Notes under the pieces: generated by a model | What the model saw: the letters and a program-made list of their open reading frames with translations, nothing else | Told to the model about the DNA's origin: nothing | The model's database searches: none | Program-made: the position numbers and the translations under genes | From: Lachnospiraceae bacterium | Lineage (GTDB): Bacteria; Bacillota; Clostridia; Lachnospirales; Lachnospiraceae | Length of the DNA: 64,000 nucleotides | Direction: 5' to 3' | Assembly (NCBI GenBank): GCA_910575475.1 | Contig: CAJTGD010000008.1 | Coordinates: 1 to 64,000 of the forward strand | Part shown: positions 44,223-53,446 of the stretch, in pieces | How the letters are laid out: every line of letters begins with the position of its first letter | Numbering within the stretch: the first letter of the stretch is position 1

Positions 44223-45608
44223 CTATCCATTGAGGAAACGGTAGTGGCTCACCCGGAACGTACTCCCGCCCCCCTTCGTATCCTCCACATCCAGCCCGAT
44301 CCCCTGTATCTCAGCCAGCCTCACCGCAATAGCCAGCCCCAGTCCAAAATGTTCTTTCTGATTTCGGGATTTATCCTGCCTGTAAAATCGGTCAAAAATC
44401 AGTTTTTTCTCCTCATCCGGGATTCCCGGTCCGTGGTCTATGACATAAACCATAACAAAAGGACGCTTATACTCCGCCCGCAGAACGATCCTTCCGGTAT
44501 TTTCTGATCCCTGTGCGCAATGATCATCCCGTTCAGATAATGTTCCGATCATCTGCCCGGCTTTACAGTCTTTTCCAGGCTCTGTACCCAGCCCATAAGC
44601 CACCGCATTATCCAGCAATATGGTAAAAATCTGCCGGCACAATTCCGGGTCAGCCAGTACCTTCGGAATCGGCTCCTCCGGCAATTCCAGCAACAGCTTC
44701 CCGTTTCTCGATACGCAGAGCGGTTCATACACCTCCAGGAGATTCAGCAGCATTTCATCGATCTCAAAATATTCTTTTCTCACAGCCCACTGCTTCTGAT
44801 CCGCCGCGGCCAGAAGCAGCAGATTTTTCACAAGCGAGCTTCCCCTCTGACATTCCTTTCGGATCACCTCCAAGAGCCGCTCCTGTTCCTCCGGCGCGTC
44901 GGCAACCGCGTCAGCGGTACTCCGGATGACCGCAAGGGGGGAGCGCAGCTCATGGGAAGCAGCGGCCACAAAATCCTGCTGCTTTTGGTAAGTCTCTTCC
45001 AAAGGCTTCAGAGACCGGCGAACGAACCAGCGTCCAGTCAGGAAAAGAAGCAGGATTCCGATACAGCCGATCAAAATATAAAAAAGGAGAGTCCTCATAA
45101 CCAGCGCCCGGTTTCCGGAAATATCCTGCAGCAGGATCAGCTTTTTGTAGCCGCCGGCGGTCTGGATGACCAGGACATTTCCAAGATAAATGTCCCGCGC
45201 GTCTCCACGGATCTCCAGCAGAGAGCTTTGCAGAAGATTGGAGGAAATGGGATGGGAATGCGGGAAGATCCCTTCCTTTGCGGCCAGGTCTTCCGCGCGC
45301 TCGAATAATTTCTCCCTTTTCGTTCGTGTCACGTAAGAGCCCGGGAAAAAGAACGGTGAATCATTTTCTTCTATATAAATAGCGAGTTGGTGTTTCTGTT
45401 CTAACTGTGCCAGATAGGAATCAGAAAATACAGAGTCGGTCTGCAGCCGGGACATCAAGGTAAAAAGCTGATCCTGAAAAATGGATTTGCGGCGGCTGTC
45501 CTGGGATGAGAGAAAGAACAGAAAAGCTGCCGCAAGGATCACACTCAGGATCAGTCCGGTACTCAGAGTATAAAGAATCACAAATTTCTTTTCCAGCTTC
45601 GGAAACAT
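44223..45608 (-). CDS. Two-component sensor histidine kinase
   Basis: 461 aa. Membrane helix at about 10-35, extracellular part to about 165, second helix at about 170-195, then HisKA with FVAAASHELRSPLAVIRSTA (His), N-box region ILLDNAVAYGLG, G1 VIDHGPGIPDEEKKLIFDRF and G2 GLGLAIAVRLAEIQG. A low-complexity insert of about 25 residues lies between N-box and G1. The ATG at 45608 overlaps the stop of the response regulator (TGATG), so they are coupled. AGGGAG precedes it. Signal unknown. Confidence 0.92.
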   Translation of the reverse strand: MFPKLEKKFVILYTLSTGLILSVILAAAFLFFLSSQDSRRKSIFQDQLFTLMSRLQTDSVFSDSYLAQLEQKHQLAIYIEENDSPFFFPGSYVTRTKREKLFERAEDLAAKEGIFPHSHPISSNLLQSSLLEIRGDARDIYLGNVLVIQTAGGYKKLILLQDISGNRALVMRTLLFYILIGCIGILLLFLTGRWFVRRSLKPLEETYQKQQDFVAAASHELRSPLAVIRSTADAVADAPEEQERLLEVIRKECQRGSSLVKNLLLLAAADQKQWAVRKEYFEIDEMLLNLLEVYEPLCVSRNGKLLLELPEEPIPKVLADPELCRQIFTILLDNAVAYGLGTEPGKDCKAGQMIGTLSERDDHCAQGSENTGRIVLRAEYKRPFVMVYVIDHGPGIPDEEKKLIFDRFYRQDKSRNQKEHFGLGLAIAVRLAEIQGIGLDVEDTKGGGSTFRVSHYRFLNG

Positions 45609-46282
45609 CAAACTCCCTCCATCCGATACCCCAGCCCATGCACCGTGGAGATCACCGTCCGGCTCCCCAAGGCGCGCAGATGCTTTCGGAGAAAATAAAT
45701 ATAGGTATCCAGGTTCCCGTCCTCCACGGCGCCGTCCGGCCCCCACACCCGGGAGAAGATCTGCTCCCGGACCAGCGTCTTTTCCGGATTGCGCAGAAAA
45801 AATTCCAGCAGCAGCGATTCACGCCTGGAAAGCTGCCGTTCCTCCCCGCCGCAGGTTAAGAGCCGATTGTCCGGGTCGAACCGGATATCCAGATAGGAAA
45901 GGCTCTGATATTCGGTAAATGCCTGGGGCCTTCTGGAAAGCGCGCGGATGCGGGCCAGAAGCTCCTCGATGGCATAAGGCTTCACCAGATAGTCGTCCGC
46001 CCCGCAGTCCAGGCCGTCGATCCGGTCATGGATGGTATCCAGCGCAGTGGTCACGATGACCGGAACCGTGATGTGATTCCGGCGGATGGAACGCAGGATG
46101 GACAGCCCGTCGATCTCAGGCAGCATCCGGTCCAGAAGGATCAGATCGTAGGCATCCGTCATGGCACGATAGAGCGCCTCGCTTCCGGTGTGGCAGCAGT
46201 CCGCGGTATGGTTCCGGGCATTCAGCTGCAGCCGCAGCGCTTCACACAGTTCCCGGTCGTCTTCTATGATTAAAATATGCAT
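45608..46282 (-). CDS. OmpR/PhoB-family response regulator
   Basis: 224 aa. Receiver at 1-115 (IIEDDREL, Asp in LILLDRMLPEIDG, Lys in YLVKPY) and a winged-helix DNA-binding domain at 130-222 (ERQLSRRESLLLEFFLRNPE, VEDGNLDTYIYFLRKHLRAL, TVHGLGYRME). The start is the ATG at 46282 with CGGAGAGAG upstream; the longer frame crosses a repeat and is not used. First gene of a two-gene unit with the kinase. Whether it drives the importer operon at 47798 is unknown. Confidence 0.93.
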   Translation of the reverse strand: MHILIIEDDRELCEALRLQLNARNHTADCCHTGSEALYRAMTDAYDLILLDRMLPEIDGLSILRSIRRNHITVPVIVTTALDTIHDRIDGLDCGADDYLVKPYAIEELLARIRALSRRPQAFTEYQSLSYLDIRFDPDNRLLTCGGEERQLSRRESLLLEFFLRNPEKTLVREQIFSRVWGPDGAVEDGNLDTYIYFLRKHLRALGSRTVISTVHGLGYRMEGV

Positions 46283-46292
46283 CTGCTCTCTC

Positions 46293-46355
46293 CGTTTCAC
46301 AAGGTTATACCCAAAGGGCATCCCATTATGGCCATTCGGCCGTTTCACAAGGCTA
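46293..46355 (+). repeat. Single copy of the dispersed 46-bp repeat family
   Basis: CGTTTCACAAGGTTATACCC then AAAGGGCATCCCATTATGGC and CATTCGGCCGTTTCACAAGG: the same unit as at 22989-23143 with one extra base or so. It abuts the ribosome site of the response regulator gene on the minus strand. Confidence 0.85.
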
Positions 46356-46368
46356 TTTTACATTACGA

Positions 46369-47241
46369 TTATTCTGAAAAGCTGCGAAAATCCATAAAAG
46401 GAAGGTTGTAAACTGGAAATGCGGAGGAATTGGTAATGTTTGCGACAATAGGTCTCATGTATCCTAATAATAATGCAGGAGCATTTAAGCGAAGCATAGC
46501 ATCAACTGCCTTATCATCAAAATCTTCCCATCTGAAATCCGCGGCAACCTTGGCAATGAGTTTAAATGGAACCTCCTCCTTTTCTATATTAGCATTCAAT
46601 TCCAACTCTACGTTTGCCGCATTTTGCTCTTTACTTTTTTTATATGCAGCAGATAAGTAAAGCTCAGTATTGGCATCATCCAGATTATGATGATTGTGTG
46701 GTTCGTGTTCAGAAACGTTGTGTTTTTCGTTTTCGACCAGCTCACGTTCATGAACAACCATTTCATTGAGACATGTTGAGTAAGCCAAGAGACGGTTAAC
46801 AATAGGAGAAGTGCATTTTGCATTCAGTATGAGAGCGTTAGATTTCTTGACCATAAAATAGGTGATTGCGGATTCCATATCACATTTCAGTAAAGTTCCT
46901 GCTTTTGGCAGATCAAGAGGATCCACGTCACAGGTATTGATCATGCAGCTCTTTTCATGTCCCTGGAGATCCCGGGTTATTAAAACCAGATGTTCCGGAA
47001 TACACAGCGAAGAGGAGATATCCATAGTACCTGCAATTAAACGATCGAGCGTATATAAAGAACTCTCAGAAATAACCCATTTCTGTCCGCCGCGGATATC
47101 GGAACAAAGACATATAAAAAGATTATCTTTCTCATCAACGCAGGTGAAAAAAACAGGCTCCATTTCGAACTGCAAAAAAATATGTTCTAAATATAAATTG
47201 CCGATTGTTATTACATGTTCAAAATATAATTCATGTTTCAT
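46369..47241 (-). CDS. Unrecognised protein with a SecB-like C-terminal domain
   Basis: 290 aa, soluble. Residues 1-160 are a mixed alpha/beta domain I cannot assign (YLEHIFLQFEMEPVFFTCVD; VLITRDLQGHEKSCMINTCD). A His/Asn/Glu-rich linker (HEPHNHHNLDDAN) follows. Residues 195-290 read like a SecB chaperone core: ELELNANIEKEEVPFKLIAK, VAADFRWEDFDDKAVDAMLR and LNAPALLLGYMRPIVANITN then FPVYNLPFMDF, which mirrors the SecB order with the LPxxNF-type end. SecB is not normally a Firmicute export factor, so a role as dedicated chaperone, for instance in a toxin-antitoxin-chaperone set, is more plausible. It overlaps the upstream ORF by 11 bp. Confidence 0.55.
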   Translation of the reverse strand: MKHELYFEHVITIGNLYLEHIFLQFEMEPVFFTCVDEKDNLFICLCSDIRGGQKWVISESSLYTLDRLIAGTMDISSSLCIPEHLVLITRDLQGHEKSCMINTCDVDPLDLPKAGTLLKCDMESAITYFMVKKSNALILNAKCTSPIVNRLLAYSTCLNEMVVHERELVENEKHNVSEHEPHNHHNLDDANTELYLSAAYKKSKEQNAANVELELNANIEKEEVPFKLIAKVAADFRWEDFDDKAVDAMLRLNAPALLLGYMRPIVANITNSSAFPVYNLPFMDFRSFSE

Positions 47242-47617
47242 GCTCAGTTACCTCTTTAAAATAATTCTGCGGTTCGGATTCATCATAAATCCACCAATCT
47301 ACATGAGTGTCATTTCTTTTTTCCCTTTCTGATGTTAACTGACAAGGATCACAGGAAGCCTCTGTTTCACCGGATGCTATAAAAGCTTTTGAATGGTGAC
47401 GCATAAAGACATTGAGCCAATACTCTGCTTCGGAATATTCGATATTACATGAAGTAGAATAGACTCCTGGATCATTCAGATTCAGTTTTCGTTTGGGCGG
47501 CGGTATCAGGCCCTTTTGAATTTCTTCATATGTGCTTATAAAGCTGTCACGCTCTATATGGCCATATTTTATGATTCTATAGACCGCTTTATTTTCTTTC
47601 CTGGTTTCTGCTGTGAA
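47231..47617 (-). pseudogene. Partner ORF of the SecB-like gene, lacking a start codon
   Basis: An open frame of 128 codons from the stop at 47618-47620 to TGA at 47231, overlapping the SecB-like gene. It has convincing coding character (AVYRIIKYGHIERDSFISTY; GLIPPPKRKLNLNDPGVYST; HVDWWIYDESEPQNYF) but no ATG, GTG or TTG in its first 60 codons; the first ATG is near 47420. It is therefore probably the C-terminal part of a longer gene whose 5' end was lost. No family recognised; the tight overlap says the two proteins work together. Confidence 0.55.
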
Positions 47618-47655
47618 TCAAATGCTATACTGCTATAGATACAGTATACCAGACA

Positions 47656-47710
47656 TTTCTCAAAAAAACCTCAAAAAATTCCCCCATCTTTTCAAAGTTT
47701 TTTTGAGAAA
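47656..47710. terminator. AT-rich hairpin in the divergent region
   Basis: TTTCTCAAAAAAAC and its exact complement GTTTTTTTGAGAAA separated by 27 bases. It lies between the minus-strand SecB-like unit and the plus-strand importer operon and may be a leader terminator for the latter (T-run in the 3' arm). Confidence 0.45.
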
Positions 47711-47797
47711 TCCCCTGTACACTTATCTGCAGGGATTCCCGATCGGGAGATCGTCAGACGAATCCCAACGACCTACGAAGAAAGGAGACTACAACCC

Positions 47798-50071
47798 ATG
47801 AATCAAAGAATTTCCTACATAAAGAAAAAGAAACGGCGCCGCCTTCTGGCATCCGTTTTATTTCTCGCGCTGACCCTCACCGCCCTCACCGCCTGCTCCA
47901 AAAACGGCGCGGATACCGGAAGCGGAAACAACGGCAAGGACAGCGCCGGCGCCGGCGAAACCTCCGGCGGTACATCCGCCAAAGGCCGCTACATAGAGGA
48001 GGATATGGATCTCCCCATTTCAGACGGCGAAGAGGTTCTGAACCTTACCCGGACAACCGACGGCGCGCCAGTCCTCTTTACCAGCGAAAATGATACCCAG
48101 GTGAACCGTTATGAATACAATGGGAAAGACTGGAGCAAGACCGCTCTGGACTGGCTTGACCGGGTTTATCCGGACCGTGAGGTCATTCCCATGGAAGTGC
48201 AGGAAACCGCCGAAGGGGTACAGTATGTGCGCGGAATGGATGAGGAGCAGACACACATTGCCAGGGGCGGGAACGGACAGGAGGGGGAAGAGCTGCAGAT
48301 TCCGTATCTGACAGAGCAGACCGAGATCGGCTATCCCCTCATAACCGGGATGCTCGTGGACGATGCCGGCAATTACTGGCTGCAGTCGCCCTACGAGGGA
48401 ACTGCCGCGGTGATTGCCGGAGATACCCTGGAGGTATTGGAAGAACTTCCGACATCCCAGCTCCTTTCCATGATGGACCGGCTCATATTCCAGGGAGAAG
48501 GCACAATAGCGGTCAATACGGAGGACAATGTATACACGGTCTATGAAAAGAACCGGGAGCAGCAGGGAACATTTTCTGTAAAAAAGAAAGGCGCGGCCTG
48601 GATGTGCGGCGGGGACGGCCACTGGTATTACATTTCCGAAGAAGGAATTACCCGCCTTACCCCGGGAAATGATACCCAGGAGGTGATCATGGACGGCAGC
48701 CTGGGCGCCATGGGCTCCACCGTGAATACGGTCATGGGTGCTGTCCGGGGAAATGAGGATGATTTTTATATTCTTTACTATCAGCAAAAAGCAGGCGCCC
48801 ACAGCCTAAAACGCTATGTATATGACCCTGAGGCCGCGGCGGTTCCGGAAACCACGTTGCAGGTATTCGGACTGTCGGACAGTGATACGGTCCGCGAGGC
48901 AGCCATCGGTTTCCAGAAAAAGCATCCGGATGTGAAGGTCGAGTTTACCACCTCCGGAAAACAGGCCGGGGAAGTGACGTCAGACGATATCCGCACGCTG
49001 AATACAGAGCTGCTCAGCGGAAACGGCGCGGATGTGCTTCTGCTGGACGGACTTCCGATGAATGCCTATATTGAAAAAGGAATCCTTGCGGATCTGTCGG
49101 AGACAGCAGGGGAGATCATGGAAGCCGACACGTATCTGGAAGATATTTTGAAAAATACCGCTCAAAAGGACGGAAAGCTTTACGGGCTTCCGATCAAATT
49201 CGGCGTACCCGTTTTATATGGTAATGAGGATGCAAAAAAAGCGCTGGAATCCTTTGACAGTCTGAAAGCATTTTTGGAAAAGAACCCTCAGGCCAGCGTA
49301 TTCGGTCTGGCGGACAGAGAATATATTCGGGATTTCCTGTTCCAGATCTATCAGGACGAGCTGTTTGTAGAGGACGGCAAGGCGGATCGGGAAAAACTGG
49401 CGGAGCTTCTCGAACTGGCAGGAAAAATTGTGGAAAATGCAAAAGCATCCTTGTTTGAGGAAAACCTGAGAGAAGACGAGTCAGGCTATATAAGAGATCC
49501 CTTTACCAATTTCGGTGCGGAGGGAATCCTCAATCATCCGGAAGGGGCGGCTACCGCCAGCATTCACAGCGTTACGGATATGATGGTTCCATATACGGTC
49601 ATGCGGCAGAAAAGCCTGACGCCGGAAACAATCCGGGGATTCTATCAGCCGGTTGGAGTGGTGGGAATCAACCAGAATACGGCTCAAATGGAAATGGCTA
49701 GGGAATTTGTAGCATATCTGCTTTCCCAGGAGGTACAGTCTGCACAGCTTGACGATGGATTTCCGGTGTTGGAATCCGCGCTGCAGGACAAAAAGGGTGA
49801 AGTAAACAGTGACTATGCATCTAGCTTTTATATGATGAACAGCTGGAATTTTGAAGGGGAACAGTTGGAGCTGGAAGCAAGCTTTCCGACCGTGGAAGAG
49901 GTGGAAGGCTTTATCAAACTGTGCGGCACATTGACCCGGCCGGCGGAGCAGGAGCGGATCATCTGGAATTTGTATCAGGAGGAAGCGGATCAATATCTGG
50001 GAGGCGGGATCGATGCAGAGACAGCAGCGGAAAATATCGCCCGAAAGGTGGATACCTACCTTGCGGAGTGA
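47798..50071 (+). CDS. ABC importer substrate-binding lipoprotein with an extra N-terminal domain
   Basis: 757 aa. A signal peptide with basic start and lipobox LTAC (Cys 33), then a Gly/Ser/Lys linker. Residues 60-340 are not part of the usual fold and read like a beta-propeller-type domain (repeated short strands, for example TTDGAPVLFTSENDTQVNRY). Residues 355-757 form an extracellular solute-binding family 1 protein (LQVFGLSDSDTVREAAIGFQ; GADVLLLDGLPMNAYIEKGI; LYGLPIKFGVPVLYGNED). AAAGGAG precedes the ATG. It heads an operon with two permeases. The substrate is probably an oligosaccharide; the ATPase must come from elsewhere. Confidence 0.87.
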   Translation: MNQRISYIKKKKRRRLLASVLFLALTLTALTACSKNGADTGSGNNGKDSAGAGETSGGTSAKGRYIEEDMDLPISDGEEVLNLTRTTDGAPVLFTSENDTQVNRYEYNGKDWSKTALDWLDRVYPDREVIPMEVQETAEGVQYVRGMDEEQTHIARGGNGQEGEELQIPYLTEQTEIGYPLITGMLVDDAGNYWLQSPYEGTAAVIAGDTLEVLEELPTSQLLSMMDRLIFQGEGTIAVNTEDNVYTVYEKNREQQGTFSVKKKGAAWMCGGDGHWYYISEEGITRLTPGNDTQEVIMDGSLGAMGSTVNTVMGAVRGNEDDFYILYYQQKAGAHSLKRYVYDPEAAAVPETTLQVFGLSDSDTVREAAIGFQKKHPDVKVEFTTSGKQAGEVTSDDIRTLNTELLSGNGADVLLLDGLPMNAYIEKGILADLSETAGEIMEADTYLEDILKNTAQKDGKLYGLPIKFGVPVLYGNEDAKKALESFDSLKAFLEKNPQASVFGLADREYIRDFLFQIYQDELFVEDGKADREKLAELLELAGKIVENAKASLFEENLREDESGYIRDPFTNFGAEGILNHPEGAATASIHSVTDMMVPYTVMRQKSLTPETIRGFYQPVGVVGINQNTAQMEMAREFVAYLLSQEVQSAQLDDGFPVLESALQDKKGEVNSDYASSFYMMNSWNFEGEQLELEASFPTVEEVEGFIKLCGTLTRPAEQERIIWNLYQEEADQYLGGGIDAETAAENIARKVDTYLAE

Positions 50072-50075
50072 GAAG

Positions 50076-51041
50076 ATGCCGCACCGATACGCAGTACGAT
50101 TACGGAATAGGCTGCTCCGGCGATATTCAGGAGGGCATGGGAGCAGAGATCTGCTCCTGCGGCATCCGAAAAAATCCGGGAGAAGAGGACTCTCCCATCG
50201 GGAATTGAGGGAGGCAGTGAGCGGATATCTCTTCCTGCTTCCCAGCCTGCTGGGTACAGGAATCTTTGTCCTGCTCCCGTTCCTGGATGTATTCCGGAGG
50301 TCCTTTTTACAGGCCGTTGGGAGCGGATTTGTGGGGCTGGATAATTATCGGCAGGTCCTGGCCAATGAAGCATTCCGCCGGGCGGCGGGCAATACGGCCC
50401 GGTTTATGCTGTTCTGCCTTCCCATCCTGCTGGCATTGTCCCTGTGCATGGCGGTCCTGGTCTGCCAGGTCACTCATTTTCAAAGGTGGATCAAGACCGG
50501 ATTTCTTATGCCCATGGCGATTCCGGCAGCATCCGTGGTTATCTTTTTCCGAATGCTGTTTGACCAGAAGGGCTGGCTGAATCTGCTCCTGCGGCAGATG
50601 GGGCTGGCCGGGCAGGATTGGCTTACCTCCGGGCGGGCGTTCTGGGTGCTGTCCGCCTGCTATATCTGGAAAAACCTGGGATATGACATGATCCTCTGGC
50701 TGGCCGGGCTGGGGGCCATCCCGGAAGAGCAGTACGAGGCCGCGAAGGTGCAGGGAGCCGGGGCATGGGCCTGTTTTCGCTATATCACGCTGCCCCAGCT
50801 AAAGGAAACACTGTTCGTTACGGCGCTGCTTTCTTTTGTCAATGCATTTCGGGTGTTCCGGGAAGCCTACCTGCTGGCAGGCGAATATCCGCATGAAAGC
50901 ATTTATATGCTGCAGCATCTGTTCAACAACTGGTTCGTCAATTTGGATATCCAGAAAATGACTGCGGCTGCGGTTATGCTGGTGATCGGTACGGGGGCAG
51001 TACTGTTCGGATTTCGGAGAACGGGAGGCGGGGACGGCTGA
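50076..51041 (+). CDS. ABC sugar permease (MalF-like)
   Basis: 321 aa with six membrane helices after a basic, cytosolic N-terminus of about 50 residues. The EAA loop that docks the ATPase is EEQYEAAKVQGAGAWACFRY-ITLP. It starts at the ATG at 50076, 4 bases after the binding-protein stop, with GGAGTGAG as ribosome site. Pairs with the next permease to form the channel. Confidence 0.88.
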   Translation: MPHRYAVRLRNRLLRRYSGGHGSRDLLLRHPKKSGRRGLSHRELREAVSGYLFLLPSLLGTGIFVLLPFLDVFRRSFLQAVGSGFVGLDNYRQVLANEAFRRAAGNTARFMLFCLPILLALSLCMAVLVCQVTHFQRWIKTGFLMPMAIPAASVVIFFRMLFDQKGWLNLLLRQMGLAGQDWLTSGRAFWVLSACYIWKNLGYDMILWLAGLGAIPEEQYEAAKVQGAGAWACFRYITLPQLKETLFVTALLSFVNAFRVFREAYLLAGEYPHESIYMLQHLFNNWFVNLDIQKMTAAAVMLVIGTGAVLFGFRRTGGGDG

Positions 51042-51121
51042 AGAGGGGGAAGATGGCTGCCGGATCAGAAAGCCTCGCATGGCAAGTGCTTTAAAATGAT
51101 GTGTAAGGGAAGGTGACGGAT

Positions 51122-52000
51122 TTGGCGGAAAAAGGGAAGCGCAGGGCCGCAAAATGGACAGTATGGATCCTGTTATGTACATTTGCCGGAATCATGGTGC
51201 TGCCTCTGCTGATGCTGTGCTCGGATTCCCTGATGGGAAGCCGGGAGCTGGAGGAGATCTGCGGAGCCGTGCTTGCGGGTCAGGGAGAAAGGGCCGGATT
51301 CCGCTTTTTTCCAAGTTATCCGACACTGAGGGCCTATGTCCGCCTGCTGCTGGATTCTCCGGAATATTTTACCGCGTTCTGGAATTCCATGCTGCAGACG
51401 ATGGGCGTGCTGGCAGGGCAGCTTTTGACTGCGGTTCCGGCGGCATGGGCATTTGCGAGATTCCGGTTTCCGGGGAAAAAAATGCTCTGGTTTTTGTATA
51501 TGCTGCTGATGATCCTGCCCTTCCAGGTGACTATGGTTTCGGGCTACCTGGTCTTAAGCGGGGCGCAGCTCATGGACACCCACGGGGCGGTCATACTGCC
51601 GGGAATATTTTCCACGCTGCCGGTGTTCATCCTGCAGAAAACATTTGCCGGGCTTCCCGGGGAAGTGGTGGAGGCGGCCAGGCTGGACGGCGCGGGAAAT
51701 GTACGGATTTTTCTGAATATCGGGATTCCCCTCGGGATGCCGGGAATCTTTTCCATCCTGATCCTGGGATTTCTGGAATACTGGAATGCCATCGAGCAGC
51801 CGATGACCTACCTGAAAACAGAGGCTAGGTGGCCCCTTTCGCTGTATCTGCCCCAGATGGTCAGTGCAGAGACGGCCTCCGCGTTTGCCGCCTCCATCGT
51901 CACGCTGCTCCCGGCAGTGCTCTTATTTTTGTCAGGCCAGGAATATCTGGAGCAGGGAATCGCGGCATCCAAAATGGAGAGGGCGGATCAGGAATTGTAG
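51122..52000 (+). CDS. ABC sugar permease (MalG-like)
   Basis: 292 aa, six helices. EAA loop: LPGEVVEAARLDGAGNVRIF-LNIGIPL. ETAS-rich tail region before the last helix is as in other MalG relatives. Start choice: the TTG at 51122 has AAGGTGA 5 bases ahead, while the GTG at 51113 overlaps that site. The next gene also uses a TTG in the same context. Confidence 0.85.
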   Translation: MAEKGKRRAAKWTVWILLCTFAGIMVLPLLMLCSDSLMGSRELEEICGAVLAGQGERAGFRFFPSYPTLRAYVRLLLDSPEYFTAFWNSMLQTMGVLAGQLLTAVPAAWAFARFRFPGKKMLWFLYMLLMILPFQVTMVSGYLVLSGAQLMDTHGAVILPGIFSTLPVFILQKTFAGLPGEVVEAARLDGAGNVRIFLNIGIPLGMPGIFSILILGFLEYWNAIEQPMTYLKTEARWPLSLYLPQMVSAETASAFAASIVTLLPAVLLFLSGQEYLEQGIAASKMERADQEL

Positions 52001-52087
52001 GAAAATAGCTGACACATCCTGCGCAATCTGTATCAGTTATTTTTCTGCAGCTCCTAGCCCGAAAAAACAGTAGGAGGATTTGCGGAT

Positions 52088-53446
52088 TTGGACAAAAAAA
52101 CAAAACGAAGGGCATGGGTGCTGGCCGGATTCCTGATCATGATGTCAGTCTGTACCGTTCTTTCCAGGGCAGCGGCATCCGTGCTGGTGGCCCAGGTCCA
52201 GGTAGAAAAGACGGGGCGGGGGAAGCTGTCGTATTCTTACGGCGGAAATGGAACCGTAGTGCCGGAACAGGAAAAGACCATATTTCTATGGGCGGGCCAG
52301 CAGGTGGAGTGGGCGGCGGAAACAGGAAGCGCGGTAAAGGCCGGGGAATGCCTGATCCAATTCCGAATGGAATATTTACAGCAGGCCATCCAAAGCAAGC
52401 AGGCAGAACTGACGCAATTGGAGATCCAGGTGCAGCAGCAGGAGATCGCGGCCAGAGGAACCGCGCGGGTGCCGTCGGCGGAGAGAGCGCTCCAAAATCT
52501 GGAGGATGCACAGAAGAAGTTGGAAGATGCCCAGGAGAAGGAAAGGAAGGTTCAGGAGGAATATGATCAGATTGACGGAAGTGCATTGGAGGGGCAACAG
52601 GAGTTAAAAGCAGCGCTGGACCAGGCTCAGGCAGATGCGGAAGCGGCCCGGCAGGCTGTAGACCAGGCCCGGACAGAGTATCAGTTTGCATTAAAAGAGG
52701 ATTCCGCCCAGAATACCAATGAGGCCAATTCCATCCAGTCCGCGCAGCTTGGCGTCCAGTCTCAGCAGGTGCAGGCTGATAAGGCAAGGCGGGAACTGGA
52801 GGAATTGACCGCCTATCAGAATGCAGGCGGAAGGATCTGCGCGGAGGAAGACTGCACCGTCTTGACGTCCGGTGTGCAGACAGGAGCATTTACCACAGGG
52901 GCGGAGGTTATGGTAACCGGCATCGGGGGCTGGAAGCTGAAAGGACTGGCGGATGCGAAGGATAAAGAAAAGCTGAAGGCCGGAACAGAAGCTGAGATCC
53001 GTCTGGGCGCGGGGAAGAAGAGAACGGTAAAGATTGAGTCTGTCGCGGCGGAACGATCCGAAGGCTCGGAAGGCGGAGCAGGAGGAAGCGGATCAGATTC
53101 CCGGTCCCTGCAGTTCTGCTGGTATGCCCGCCTGCCGGAGAATACTGCGGCGGGAAATGGAAATACATTTACCTGGAATGTGAATGCCGCCTCGGATCAG
53201 GAATACGAGCAGATCATTCCGCTCAGTGCGCTGCGGGAGGACACCGCCGGGGCATTCTGCCTGATCCTTGCGGAAGAAAAAAGCATGCTGGGAACGGTGC
53301 AGACTGCAAAGCGGATTCCTGTCACCGTATTGGAAAAGGATGCGCAGAAGGCGGCGGTCACTTCCACGCTGAAAGAATCAGACCAGATCATTGCGTCATC
53401 GGAAAAATACGTAGAGGAAGGAGAACGGGTTCGGATCAAAGAATGA
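52088..53446 (+). CDS. HlyD/MacA-like membrane-fusion adaptor
   Basis: 452 aa. One N-terminal helix (about 9-29). Then a biotinyl-lipoyl half (GGNGTVVPEQEKTIFLWAGQ; GSAVKAGECLIQF), a long coiled coil at about 95-245 with Gln/Ala/Glu heptads, the second lipoyl half (GGRICAEEDCTVLTSGVQTG) and beta-barrel domain (LKAGTEAEIRLGAGKKRTVK). Adaptors of this type link ABC exporters to the surface in Gram-positives. It starts with TTG 11 bases after AGGAGG. In an importer operon its presence is unusual. A Gly/Ser-rich loop sits near 325-340. Confidence 0.82.
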   Translation: MDKKTKRRAWVLAGFLIMMSVCTVLSRAAASVLVAQVQVEKTGRGKLSYSYGGNGTVVPEQEKTIFLWAGQQVEWAAETGSAVKAGECLIQFRMEYLQQAIQSKQAELTQLEIQVQQQEIAARGTARVPSAERALQNLEDAQKKLEDAQEKERKVQEEYDQIDGSALEGQQELKAALDQAQADAEAARQAVDQARTEYQFALKEDSAQNTNEANSIQSAQLGVQSQQVQADKARRELEELTAYQNAGGRICAEEDCTVLTSGVQTGAFTTGAEVMVTGIGGWKLKGLADAKDKEKLKAGTEAEIRLGAGKKRTVKIESVAAERSEGSEGGAGGSGSDSRSLQFCWYARLPENTAAGNGNTFTWNVNAASDQEYEQIIPLSALREDTAGAFCLILAEEKSMLGTVQTAKRIPVTVLEKDAQKAAVTSTLKESDQIIASSEKYVEEGERVRIKE

